Shown here: positions 1 through 9,616 of the stretch, piece after piece
Layout: each line of letters begins with the position of its first letter
How positions within the stretch are numbered: the stretch's first letter is position 1
Assembly (NCBI RefSeq): GCF_000006405.1
Contig: NW_003205746.1
Span: 87,055 to 110,435, forward strand
Direction: 5' to 3'
DNA: 23,381 nt
Origin: Perkinsus marinus ATCC 50983
Taxonomy: Eukaryota; Perkinsozoa; Perkinsida; Perkinsidae
The notes under the pieces: model-generated
Told to the model about the DNA's origin: nothing
The model's input: only the letters and a program-made list of their open reading frames with translations
The model's database searches: none
Program-made: the position numbers and the translations under genes

Positions 1-123
1 CTAGTGCTACTCCTTCAAATATGTGATACAACCTCCTCTGTTGTGTTCGCGTCAATGATGCTCGAGTGATGAGCATGCGTAACCCTTCTACCCGTTCATT
101 GTCGAAATCTGAATGCGTTCACT

Positions 124-168
124 AAATGTCATTTCCTCGAGCACTACGAGGACTACGAAATGACATTT
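124..168. repeat. Perfect 12-bp inverted repeat (hairpin)
   Basis: Arms 124-135 (AAATGTCATTTC) and 157-168 (GAAATGACATTT) are perfect reverse complements around a 21-nt loop. The loop holds a second, nested complementarity (CTCG at 136-139 with CGAG at 147-150), so a long, slightly bulged stem could form. It could act as a regulatory RNA or DNA structure or be the inner part of a small palindromic element. No gene next to it is certain. Confidence 0.8.
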
Positions 169-213
169 CAGAAATTTGGTTTTGTTGGGGTTTCCGATTC
201 GGGCAAAACACTG

Positions 214-299
214 CTCGTGAAATTTAGACTTTTGTGACTTTAATGTGTTGAATGTGTAATGTGTTTATGTGTTTAATGTGTAACTCGTGAAATTTAGAC
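214..299. repeat. 16-bp direct repeat flanking AATGTGT-type short repeats
   Basis: CTCGTGAAATTTAGAC occurs at 214-229 and again, identical, at 284-299. The 54 bases between them are mostly degenerate copies of an 8-base TG-rich unit (AATGTGTT/AATGTGTA). This looks like local tandem duplication or replication slippage, not a gene. Confidence 0.75.
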
Positions 300-498
300 C
301 TCGCAACGTGCACAGAGAGTATTCCGGTACACCCTCGAGAGGAGAGTCTGAACTTTTCACCGGAACATACATATGTTGATATCGCGACTGATGAGAATCT
401 GCTTCGTAAATTCGGAGATCTTAATAACATCGGACTCCATGTGTTAGTAAGGATATGGAAATCTGAGAAAATTTTTAAATGTTTTTGCCGGTTTCTGT

Positions 499-590
499 AC
501 ACTTCTACGACGATTGGTATATGAGCTTCTATATTTGATGAGGAAACTCCTGAGATACGCTGAGGGAAGCAGACAATTTTTCCAACACTG
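499..590 (+). repeat. Dispersed repeat, copy 1 of 3
   Basis: This segment is related to 11700-11790 and 13125-13205. The best shared core is (G)AGGAAACTC at 540-549, preceded by TATATGAGCTTCTAT and followed by a region of similar CTGAGGGAAGC / GTTGAAGAAAGC type. Identity to the second copy over about 70 bases is roughly two thirds by eye. I see no protein domain or clear ends, so the class of element is unknown. Confidence 0.45.
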
Positions 591-2045
591 ACTGGAGATA
601 GCTGCCAATTCTCTGTGGAGGTGGACATGACGCTGACCTGCTCAAGTGGACGACGTTCTCGCGAGGAGGGTTCATTCAACCAGTGATCTAACATGGTCGA
701 CTTCCTTATTGTAGCCTCGCATCGCTCCTTTCAATCTCAGTCGATGTGATGTTCTCAGTTCGCGGGATGTGCTCATATTTCCTATTGTCCATCCTACTAG
801 ACTTCGTGCTTATATCAATACTCTTGTCCTCCGATGAGTTGTTGTGTTCCCTTATACTATTGAATCCAAGTTGAAACCAATGAGCATCACATTCATCCTA
901 TCCGAGAACGTTCGAGGGCGTCCTGGTGTAAATGGATTGTATTCAAACTTGAACTCAAACACTGCTTGGAATTGCAATTTCCATCAATAAAGTCAGAGAC
1001 AAGGCGGCACTGAGCTTCTCTGTGTGACGCCGCAAGGTGAAGTCAACACACCGCTGGACAACAACAGAAGATAAACACTCTTGCCGGGAGCCAACTACAC
1101 TACTGCTGAACGATTTCGACGATCCTGCGAAGCGCCGAGAATAACACAACTCGGAGAATAGTCAGAAATTTGCTTCTGAGGGACGCGTGGCCGCCTCAGT
1201 AAAGCTACGTACAATGACTTCCTTGAAACGAAGACGAAGTTAGACGCATCAATGGGCATTAAGCCCTTAACAGAAATGGCGATCTGGCCTCAGCCACAAC
1301 ACACGTCTTGTAACAAGACCAATATATTCCACAAAAGAACTCGCTCACGGCAATGCGTGTCGAGAACGGTATGTCTAAGCACTCAAGGCAAGGGAGAAAG
1401 CTTTACAGTATAGTATTGCACGGTGATCAGACCGTCTCAACCAAAAAATTCGGGCGTTCTTCCCGAACTCCTCCGAGCTGGTGAAGTCCTGACAATGAAC
1501 AATGATTGACAATCATTCGGGAATAGCCAGAGACGCCTTAGGTTGAGTCTTAGCGGAGAGATGCTGAGAAGAGCTGTCACAATGTGGAAGGAAATATGAT
1601 GCTCAGCAATATGTACATACGTATATGGAAATCAGAGATATATCAAGGCATGGACTTCCGCACTTGAGATGATACAACTCTACTTACTCCAGAGAGAGCA
1701 GCGACACGTCTATAGGCTCGTCTTGGGCAGACATCTGAAGGGAATCAACGATGCTGTCCAAAAGCTATGGAGTTTTCTACCCACCCGGTTGGTCGAAAAA
1801 GTGCTGCTCGGATAGTCTGTGGCGTCCCCGAAGAGTCTGACAGAGAGAATGCAGTAACCCGCATGAACCGACAAGTACGGGAAGATGGGCAATAAACATT
1901 CATGCAAACGTAGGGAGGGTGGCCGAAGATTGATAGGAAATCCCCGAGTTGCTATGCAAGAAAAAAGTTCACACACGAGGCACTCTGTTGGGGGAATTAA
2001 CACCCAATTTAGTTGTATAGAGTTAGTCAATGACAGCGAGCCTCA

Positions 2046-2047
<2 letters not shown>

Positions 2048-2077
<30 letters not shown>

Positions 2078-2078
2078 A
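2048..2078. repeat. (AGT)n microsatellite, about 10 copies
   Basis: A pure trinucleotide run of AGT/TAG lies directly before a 160-base purine-rich stretch. The same trinucleotide forms the much longer array inside the EMC4 intron at 10138-10274. Confidence 0.95.
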
Positions 2079-2149
2079 CTTACTCGCTCTGTGAGAGAAG
2101 GAGTAAGGCAAGATACTGGACATAACTAGGTGGCAGAGAAAAGGCTGGA

Positions 2150-2173
2150 GGGTCGGGCGGAGAGGGCAGTGGG
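2150..2173 (+). other. Canonical G-quadruplex motif
   Basis: Four GGG runs (2150-2152, 2155-2157, 2164-2166, 2171-2173) are separated by loops of 2, 6 and 4 bases, which meets the standard G3+N1-7 rule. It sits in a purine-rich tract at about 2085-2250. No gene start is recognised nearby. Confidence 0.6.
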
Positions 2174-2900
2174 TGTAGCTTTGGGGTAGAAGGCGGTGAG
2201 AGTCTGAGTAGGGAAGTGAGAGAGGGAAAGGAGGAGGAAGAGAAAGCTCTTACGGGATAGACGATTGTTGAGAGACGAAGCTCTCAATTGGACTCAAGGA
2301 TGGCAGAATTGATTCGAACATTATGAAAAAAGGTGGAAATGTAACTGCCCAAAAATGTAACGCTAGCGAACCTATTTTGTATCTTGCACGCTCGACATCA
2401 AGATACCCTTCAATCACTCGCACAACTAATCATAATATCATACACTGCGCAGAGTCTAGAATCTCCGTGCCGTCCTCAAGATAGAATTTGCTTCTATGAG
2501 AATAGAAGCATGTACATAATACGTGTACATAGTGGGCATATAACTTCGGAAGTGCTCCTTGAGGAGAGGCGAACCTCGCAAGTAGGAGTTCCTAACGCTG
2601 CTTCCTCAAGAACGGCTTCCGAAAGTTATACCGCAGATATGTTTTATCAACCAAAGCAAGCGAACCGTTATAGACACAACGAAGGTAGGCAACGTAGGAC
2701 TCCACCACGAACATTGACGTTCGGGGCTAGTGATAGTTAGCACTAGGCCTTTAATTTTCGTCGGTTTTCGGAGCAGCTGCTGACGAGTTGGTCGAGTATG
2801 CAGGGTTTCATATTCTTTGCAAGATCCCCAGACCGGGAGCTTTCGAATGGTGGTTCATACGTTTTCATATCTATTGTGGATCGGGCTGGACAATTGCATA

Positions 2901-2921
2901 CGCACGCACGCACGCACGCAC
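2901..2921. repeat. (CGCA)n microsatellite, 5 copies
   Basis: A perfect tetranucleotide run in a region with no recognised gene. Confidence 0.95.
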
Positions 2922-3591
2922 AAAGTTAGCGTGAAGTGAGAGAAAACGCTCCGCTCGCTGCGCAATTCACCTCGTGCTTGATCGAATGAGAATCCTCCTC
3001 CTGCCCTGCGAGATCGACTGTACGCATGTTGACTTTTGTCGTAATGGTGTATTCGAGAGTGTTCCCTCAGCTCTCCGTAGTAACTCCGTGATCTACCCCG
3101 AAGTGTTGATCATGAATATTCAGGGTTGTTGAGTGATTGTGGAACTCATAACCAACTGTGGGTTCGCATTTGTCGACTGGGGATGAATTCTAGTATATAA
3201 ATTCAAGTTTATCGATTTTTTGACAATTGAATAGAGTAACATTTTTGCTGGGAATCGATCCGGGGATCTGTACTAGTTACCATGGAATGTGGTACTTACA
3301 TAGTATCTTCCGGGCCGAATGCACGCAGCGGCCAGCCCATTCCCAAGTGAACTGCGTGAAGCACTTGCATGGTCTACGCGTATCTTGAGGTAGTCTGGGT
3401 AAGATGCGGAATAGGTCCCGGGACAGAGTTCTTGATCACACTATCCGCTATCTGCCTCTAACGTTAGAGATGCTTAGAGAGAGCGCAATCCCGCCGGCAT
3501 ACGGCCACGTGGTGAAGGTACTCAACATCGACATGTGCTTCGCATTCTAAAGTGCATCTCAGATCGACCGTTGAGGATTTCTTACTAACAA

Positions 3592-3926
3592 TGGCAACCC
3601 TTCATGATGAAGTTCGGGTTCATGATGAAGGCTTCATCAGACCGGTGGCGCCAGCGGGAGAGGACCAGCGAGGATATGATTCGAAAGATCCTAGTGCGAA
3701 GGCTGTGACCGACTTGTTGGAGGAACTATTTTATCATGTTCCTAGTAGTAGAGGGATGATTACTCGGCATGGTCGTTGAAACATTTTGGTCGAGTGGTTA
3801 GAGCGCTGGTCTACTGATCCGTTTGGCTTTTTCGTGAATGCTCAAACGGTAGAGCCGTCGTGTTTTCTGTTTGGGTATAGTGCTTCGAGTAATCCCCATC
3901 ATTCCTGTGAGGTCCTCAGCTTATAG
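3592..3926 (+). CDS. Doubtful small gene, function unknown
   Basis: An open frame begins at ATG 3592 (MATLHDEVRVHDEG) and runs to TGA at 3777-3779. The same frame reopens immediately and continues with protein-like composition (VEWLERWSTDPFGFF) to TAG at 3924-3926. A 57-nt GT-AG intron (3739-3795, a multiple of three) would remove the TGA and join LEELFYH to WLERWST, but its acceptor (GTCGAG) is weak and lacks a pyrimidine tract. Without that intron the gene would end at 3779 with 62 residues. No family was recognised. The gene may also have further exons or not be real. Confidence 0.3.
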
Positions 3927-4247
3927 AGTAAGCGGTCCTTGCACCCACACGCATGTGTGGATGTATCCAGGAACTCGTTGATTTGTCGAGCTGGAAATCC
4001 GAGTGTGTCGTTGCTGAGGTAACTCGGCTACAACTTCTGCTTTAGCCCTTGGAACACTATTGGTGAAGCATGGTGCATCGACTACTCCTGCAACTGTATC
4101 AATAAACGTTTTGGAGATGCCGGATTGTATCGTTGGTTGTGGATTAGTGTGTACTTATGGAGTTTCCTGTGCCACAAGTCATGTGACTGCTGTTGATTGA
4201 CTGAATGGGTGGTGTTAAGTCAAAGTGAAGGTCGGCGGGAAGCTTGG
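3927..4247. other. Spacer before the BPL_N-type gene
   Basis: No gene was recognised here. This presumably holds the promoter or 5' leader of the gene starting at 4248. The reading frame of that gene's first exon is open back to 4197 but has no earlier ATG. Confidence 0.5.
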
Positions 4248-7200
4248 ATGGGCTCGATGAGGCTCTTTGGAAAGTTTTATTTGACGATGGTGGAGCATCC
4301 CTACTCAGAGGGTCGAGGTGAAGTCTACATTTACGCTGGCAGAGGTGCTGGGAAAGAGAGCATCAGACGTAGTAGTTGGGCGAAGCAAGTTACTCTGATC
4401 GTTCTCAAGGGTACTCCCTGGTTCTTCAGTATATACATCCGTTCAGTTCATCGCTTGCTATGAGGCATTCCGTATGCAGCTATCGCAGAAAGACAGTAAA
4501 TCTGCAGTTACTCATTGCATTGCATAAACGTCTTATAACTAATATTGGGTTTATGCGGTTCATTACGTGATGTAGAAATATCTAAAGCGGCCTGGAGTGC
4601 TCATGCGGCTCGAATCTTTGCGATTAACGTTACACCGGTCTCGCTGTCGAGTATGCAATACTTTTCTAGGCACTGAAGAACTGGTCAAAGATGTTTTGGG
4701 TCCCGAGGGATTCCCAGTATTCCGGATCAGCTGTCAAGAGCTTCTCGATGGGGGATGGACGAATAATTGCCGTCTTCTGATCATACCTGGAGGAGCAGAT
4801 TCACCGTGAGTTGGTTCGAATATTATTGATTTATCAGTTTAATACCTTATCCGCGCGGAATTTGGCTTAAGTTGCTATGATATCACTATCTTTGGAACTA
4901 TGCGCTTCCTGCGATGTCCAGGGGGTTCGTCGTTCCTTGTGTTATCTGAATATTACATGAGCTTGTGTTTTGTTTGCTGCCTTGGTTTCAATGTTGGATC
5001 TTCCTAGCTGTGTATCATAGTTATTTCGGTGGAGCTGTGCGACTCCTGTTTGCAAAAATTCGGATTTCACTCCGAGAGAAGTTGCCTTAGCGGCTCTGGG
5101 TATATCTGACTTGTGTCGCCCTCAGGTGGGTTCAGGATCTTAATGGAAAAGGCTGCCGGTTAATTCGCACCTTCGTTGAAGATGGTGGATCATTCCTCGG
5201 GACATGTGCAGGATCCTACTTCGGATCTAGTGCGTAAGTTCATCAAAAGTGGTTACAAATCTTCTAGCCAAGTGGCCAAATGAAAATATGGAGTCGGAAG
5301 AGCTTTTCCCGACCCTCACCCTTGGTCTTGGTCAATCATTCACTGGTGATCTTATTGATTCACTGTGAACGGGAATATGCATGGTGATGTATGTTCCACG
5401 AATAAAACAATTTTCCCATGGAGATCTTGTGGTAGATTTTCAACTTGAAAATTTCAAGACATGGCACATTCCAGTTCTACGGTGAGAGTCCTACCGCACC
5501 ATCCAAGAAGGCTGTGAGATGTTCACGAGGAGTCTACAATGCGGATCGACTCGATTCGCTCAATGGATCGGCCATCTCGAATCGATCGGTCTATCGAGCT
5601 GGCTGAGGCACCGGTCTGTGCAACACGAACCGTGCTAGAATGCTTGAACAACCCAACTCGGTTACAATTTGTTACTCACAAGATGGATTCTATCAATGCT
5701 GGTTAGTAACTATTGGGACGCTAGTAGCGTCTTACTAGTTCATAGACCTGTATGCTTTGATTTTTTCCATAGTGGACATAGTAGTCCACGTGCACTGATG
5801 AGATCTGCCCTGATAAGTTCATATATGGTAGAATGTACCTCTGCTGCGACAACTGGTAGTGGAGCATTTACATCGACGGTATCGGAATCAACGAAGGACT
5901 GGCACATCTCTATCAGACACGGTGTCGTATGGGGAAACAGCACGTTACTCATAGCTCCATTCACTTGTGATATACGCGTCGTATCATACGACTCGTCCGT
6001 GCAATCTATACTGGTCATTGAGTGAGGACGAATTTGTTCCACGGACTTGTTGGCACGGATGCGTTACGTGTATCTATCACAACTTGTGACTCACCAGTAG
6101 CTATTCCGTCTTATGAAATACAGGATAAAATCTTTGTTGTTGTGTTCGCTGTGTTTCTATAACCGTTGCTTCGTGACACGAAGTTCGTGTGCAAACAACA
6201 TATCGAAAATCTAACCTCAACCGTCTCGCATTTTTCAAGCCCAGTCGGTTATTTTCGAAAGGCTCGTGATTGAGTAGAAACGCGCATTTTTCAGTTGCGT
6301 GTTTGACAAGGGTGGACCTTTAGAAGTGCTCGGCCCCAGAGAGCTCGCCTTCCACACAGGCAAGATGTCTCATTTGGGATTCTCCGTCAACGTGGTGAAA
6401 TGGAGCCGTTATCAGGTCCGGCGGTGGGTCCTCATTTGGCGGCATACAAGTATGATTCAAATTCTGGCGCACGAGCAGCTGAGCTGGTCGATGAGGGCAG
6501 TGATGACTCTGAGTTTCCTAGAGGACCCATATTTGCGTAAGTGCATGGTACTTGGACGCTTTCGTTCACCAGATAACTACTTCCTTTTTGGAAGAATTTC
6601 CTGCTGCTGGATTGGTCTTTATCCCAGGTATTTCAACGGTGGGCCGAGTTTTCCCTCCTCGCAGTTTCCTCGAGACTGTCGTAGTGAAGTCCTCTACCGC
6701 TACGCCTCTAGTGGTGAGCCCGCTATATTGAGGTGCCCTGTTGGGAGTGGAAAGGTGAGGACCTATCTAAGACATATCACCTATTATAATCGTCTCCGGG
6801 CTGTCTTTGTTCTACTCAGAAGTTGAGAGTTCATAGCTCACGGGTTTGCCCCCTTCTCAGGCTATACTCTCCGGAGTCCACTTTGAGGTGCTGCCCGAGG
6901 AGCTTGCCGAGTTAGATGACGAGAATCTCACGAAATATGGGGTATGCGAATCCATGTTCCGCACAGAGAAGAAATTGAAGATACTTGCCCGCCAGTTGCT
7001 TCTTGATCTTGTTCATAATCCTACCAAGTAGCACAGAAGTATTTCACAGCTTTTCTCACCTCTACGAGTTTTTTGTAGTCTTTCAATGAGGATGGGCTGG
7101 TCCATGGTCAATTGTGAGTATCGTCTCGACTGGGGTCGTTTATTTACAAGTTCGCATGTTCAGAACTGTGGGCTGGCTTGTGAAGAGTTAGTTTTCTCTT

Positions 7201-7423
7201 TTTCCAGTTTACTCCATCACGCATGATTCCCCTCCTCTGTTGCCTATGCGCTGTTATCTTATGGGTTTGGCTCACCAAGACAAAGAGCTTGCTGGAGGTC
7301 AGTTGTTAGCCGTGGAAATGTTAAAAATATCTGTTGGAATGTACCCCTAAAGCTCAATTTGTATTGTTTTCAGGATGTGGTTCTTGCGGTGATATATCTC
7401 TGGTATTTGAGTCGGCTAAGTAG
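4248..7423 (+). CDS. Stand-alone biotin-protein-ligase N-terminal domain protein (glutamine-amidotransferase-like)
   Basis: Proposed exons: 4248-4368, 4670-4805, 5126-5233, 6295-6359, 6416-6536, 6628-6754, 6861-7027, 7079-7113, 7208-7297 and 7374-7423, about 339 residues. All junction phases agree. Seen: VYIYAGRGAGKES at the start, LLIIPGGADSP, a nucleophile-elbow-like GTCAGSYFGS (Cys about 113), LEVLGPRELAFHTG, YKYDSNSGARAAEL, YFNGG and CPVGSGK/AILSGVHFE. These follow the order of the BPL_N domain (Pfam BPL_N / COG4285) found at the N-terminus of eukaryotic holocarboxylase synthetases. No BirA/LplA catalytic domain follows, so ligase activity is not expected and the role is unknown, probably cytosolic. 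The intron at 6360-6415 is GC-AG. The introns at 5234-6294 (1,061 nt), 4806-5125 and 4369-4669 are unusually long for this window. The start could also be ATG 4257 or 4286, and the last three small exons are supported only by phase and splice signals. Confidence 0.88.
5234..6294 (+). other. 1,061-nt intron of the BPL_N-type gene
   Basis: The junctions are AGTGC|GTAAGT and TTTTCAG|T, and they join the GSSA and VFDKGG parts of a conserved block, so this is an intron and not a gap between genes. It is about 20 times the usual intron length here. It contains overlapping open frames on both strands (plus 5669-6025, minus 5740-6042) without recognised motifs, an 8-bp inverted repeat (TCGATTCG / CGAATCGA near 5555-5590) and a 15-base palindrome at 5444-5458. 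A decayed insertion or a nested gene is possible but not shown. Confidence 0.6.
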
Positions 7424-7829
7424 AAGAGCTCTACGCTTTTGCTGCTCGTCCATAATGGCAGCTGTCATCTATCGCTGACCTTCGCTCTGATTCACTCTTG
7501 TAGATCAATTTGATATGAACTCGCCCATCCATGATTTTTGTTTTTTAACGCAATCCATTTCCAAGTGTAATTGTTTTGTACTTCCGCCAAGTAAGAAGAC
7601 AAGGTTTTCTCGCGGTGTTTCCCAAGAAATTCATTGTTGAATTCTAATTATGAATTGAGGTGTGAATATTTTATTAATATTTATGATTAATAATAGACCT
7701 GAAGTATTTATTCATTTTAATCATTACATTATAACAACCGGTAATATGTTTTGATAAGGATATACCCAGCTAATAAAAGGGGAACCTTCATCACCTTCAC
7801 GAAACGGTTTCGTAGTCTCAGTTGACACT
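7424..7829. other. AT-rich spacer
   Basis: This is the 3' flank of the BPL_N-type gene and 5' flank of the next gene. The part around 7650-7710 is strongly AT-rich (TTATTAATATTTATG). No gene was recognised. An alternative donor (GTAGAAG at 7420) with acceptor TTGTAG near 7502 would only extend the upstream protein by a residue or two. Confidence 0.5.
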
Positions 7830-8514
7830 ATGTGGTATCTAGGGATCAGAACCGCACGGCGGCTTGATATCGTCGGTAAGGCTGCATCGACTGTGGTCAA
7901 GGCCTCGACGACGACTCCTCAGCCACTAGCTATCTATGCTTGTGAGTTACTGTATTGATGATTTGGAAGTATGCAACGGCTGTTTTCAGTTGAGACGAAT
8001 AAGAAGTTTCGACGGTGGAAGTTTATGCGAATGAAAAAGAAAAAGTAGGTTTTGCTGAGCTGTGCTTCTTGCCGGTTCTCTTTCGTGTTTGTTGGAAATT
8101 TCTCGAGTCGTTTTTGGAACTTGGAATTATTATCTTCATATAGCCCACTTGTTAGCTCGAGGTGGTGAATCAAGCGGTATTGGCGTTCAGAAGCTCCTTT
8201 GACACCTTTCGAGAAAGCAGAAATCCAAAGAAAAATCCTTTGCTGATACCGGGACATGTTGAGAAATATTGTATTGCAGGTACAACAAGTACTAATTGTA
8301 CCATGACGATATTTAAGTTTCTTATTCCAGCAATGGTTGTTGAGCGGTTAAGGAACGTTCTCCCGCCGGTGGGGGACAACCAAACTGCAGAGTATGTACC
8401 AGGCTCCTTGATGATGGAGTTTAGCATTCTGGGTCGTACATTGTCATACGCGTCACTTGCATCCAGTTTACCGCTTCCCTTGAGGGGACCATTACTCGAC
8501 TGTTCATGGCCTGA
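7830..8514 (+). CDS. Unrecognised small basic protein, possibly mitochondrial
   Basis: Proposed exons: 7830-7941, 7990-8044, 8191-8279, 8331-8395 and 8467-8514, about 122 residues with phase agreement. The intron at 7942-7989 (GTGAGT...TTTTCAG) and the one at 8280-8330 (GTACAA...TTCCAG) have good signals. The joins at 8045-8190 and 8396-8466 are less sure, and the first exons alone could end at TAG 8046-8048 after a basic tail (KFRRWKFMRMKKKK). The N-terminus (MWYLGIRTARRLDIVGK) is Arg-rich without acidic residues before Asp13 and could be a mitochondrial presequence. Other visible stretches are NPLLIPGHVEKYC and VERLRNVLPPVG. I do not recognise the family. A mitochondrial ribosomal or assembly protein is a guess. 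Confidence 0.45.
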
Positions 8515-8669
8515 CAACGATCGATATCTCTATCGAGTGTTCCTCTTGGGTATATGGTAACGGTAAGCGTTGGACATGCGTGCATTGCACGCAGGCGAGC
8601 GAGAACCGTTCATCGCTACTAGCTCCAAGGTGAATTGATTTGAAGTTGATTCTCTTGTGTTTCCCCGAT

Positions 8670-9296
8670 ATGGTAATCGCTGTTGGCTCCCCGCTCCCCG
8701 ACACTGTACTCTTCGAGACCAGCCCGGACGATAAGAAGACTTTGAATGACGTTTTCGGGAAAAAGACCGGTATCCTTTTTGGAGTCCCAGGAGCCTTCAC
8801 ACCTACTTGTGACCAGACCCACTTGCCCAGGTAGATTACTATGATGACTCTCTACGGTAAGTCTGTTTGCTCAGCTATCTCAAAGACTACGATCAGCTGA
8901 AGGGTAAGGGCGTCGAGGTTATTGCCTGCATGGCCGTCAATGACAGTTTCGTGATGCAAGCTTGGGGTAAGGCCACAGGGGCCGGGGGCAAGATACACAT
9001 GCTCGCCGACATTAAAGCTGATACCGCTAAGGTCAGTTTCTCACCATCCTAGTGCTCGCTGTTTGCACGATATCCCATCAGGCTCTGGGAGTTGATTTCG
9101 ATGTGACTCCGGTCCTCGGAAACGTCAGATGCAAGCGATTCGCTGCTATCATCAGGGACGGTAGGCTCCTTAGAAAGGTATACTTGTTAGTGTTGAGCCA
9201 TTCTTGCTGTCAGGGAGCATCGCAGCTATCGAGGTCGAGCCCGATAACGTAGGCGCCTCCTGCACTCTGGCCAAGGATATATTGAAATATCTCTGA
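8670..9296 (+). CDS. PRX5: Peroxiredoxin-5 type thioredoxin-dependent peroxidase
   Basis: Exons 8670-8830, 8875-9031, 9082-9160 and 9214-9296 give 159 residues, and every phase closes. It reduces hydrogen peroxide and alkyl hydroperoxides. The active-site block FGVPGAFTPTCDQTHLP carries the peroxidatic Cys47 in the Prx5 TPxC context. VEVIACMAVND, the WGKA segment and FAAIIRDG are typical of the Prx5/AhpE-Prx5-like family. A C-terminal Cys149 in GASCTLA matches the resolving cysteine of animal PrxV, so an atypical 2-Cys mechanism is likely. An additional Cys lies in NVRCKRF. The length is that of the mature enzyme with no N-terminal extension, so a cytosolic location is inferred. Introns are 44, 50 and 53 nt. 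It converges on EMC4 with 320 bp between the stops. Confidence 0.97.
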
Positions 9297-9616
9297 ACAT
9301 TTTTATGTCCGAGAATTTTTCAAGAGTGACCGAGGTCATTTAGACTTATCTGAGTCCTTTTCACATGTCGTGATGTTTCGTTCTCCAAGTGTAATATGAC
9401 TAGATGTAAAGCGGGAAATTGCCGTGTAAGAAAATGTCATGCATAGGGAATGGCTTCTATTATTCGACGCATACCCCTGTCGTGTGTACTGAACACTATA
9501 CTCGGCTAGATGAAACTGCAAGTAAATAAAGGCTTAGACCCCACCGGCAACACCCTCAACGAGCAAGCGCGCATCTATAGGTCGGGCTGATTCTACTACC
9601 TGTGGAAGAAACTACA
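9297..9616. other. Convergent intergenic spacer between PRX5 and EMC4
   Basis: Both flanking genes end into this stretch, so it should hold both 3' untranslated regions and poly(A) sites. AATAAA occurs at about 9524-9529 on the plus strand. No gene was recognised. Confidence 0.6.

Larger units (their letters stand above)
1..3591. other. Long stretch with no recognised gene
   Basis: No protein family was recognised on either strand. Open frames exist: minus 224-694 (about 156 codons), minus 1710-2030 and plus 2384-2740. None has a recognisable motif, a convincing splice partner or a good start context, and frames of this length are expected by chance at this base composition. The plus 2384-2740 frame ends in a Ser/Arg-rich stretch and is the least unlikely to be an exon. 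The stretch does hold a hairpin, short repeats, a G-quadruplex motif and one copy of a dispersed repeat, listed separately. Confidence 0.6.

Noticed and set aside
224-694. 156-codon minus-strand open frame as a gene
   Set aside because: No motif, no start context and no splice partners. About one frame of this length is expected by chance in a window of this size, and it overlaps a dispersed repeat.
3788-3860. tRNA-like D-arm sequence (GGTCGAGTGGTTAGAGCGC)
   Set aside because: It resembles the D-arm of a tRNA, but no anticodon stem, T-arm or acceptor complement lies at the required distances, and the segment reads as part of an open frame.
6299-6826. Single 175-codon open frame as an intact gene
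   Set aside because: It runs through two introns of the BPL_N-type gene. The conserved protein switches frame at 6360-6415 and 6537-6627.
8170-8517. Minus-strand open frame over the 7830-8514 gene
   Set aside because: The splice signals at 8280-8330 (GTACAA...TTATTCCAG) fit only the plus strand, and no minus-strand donor in the right place was found.
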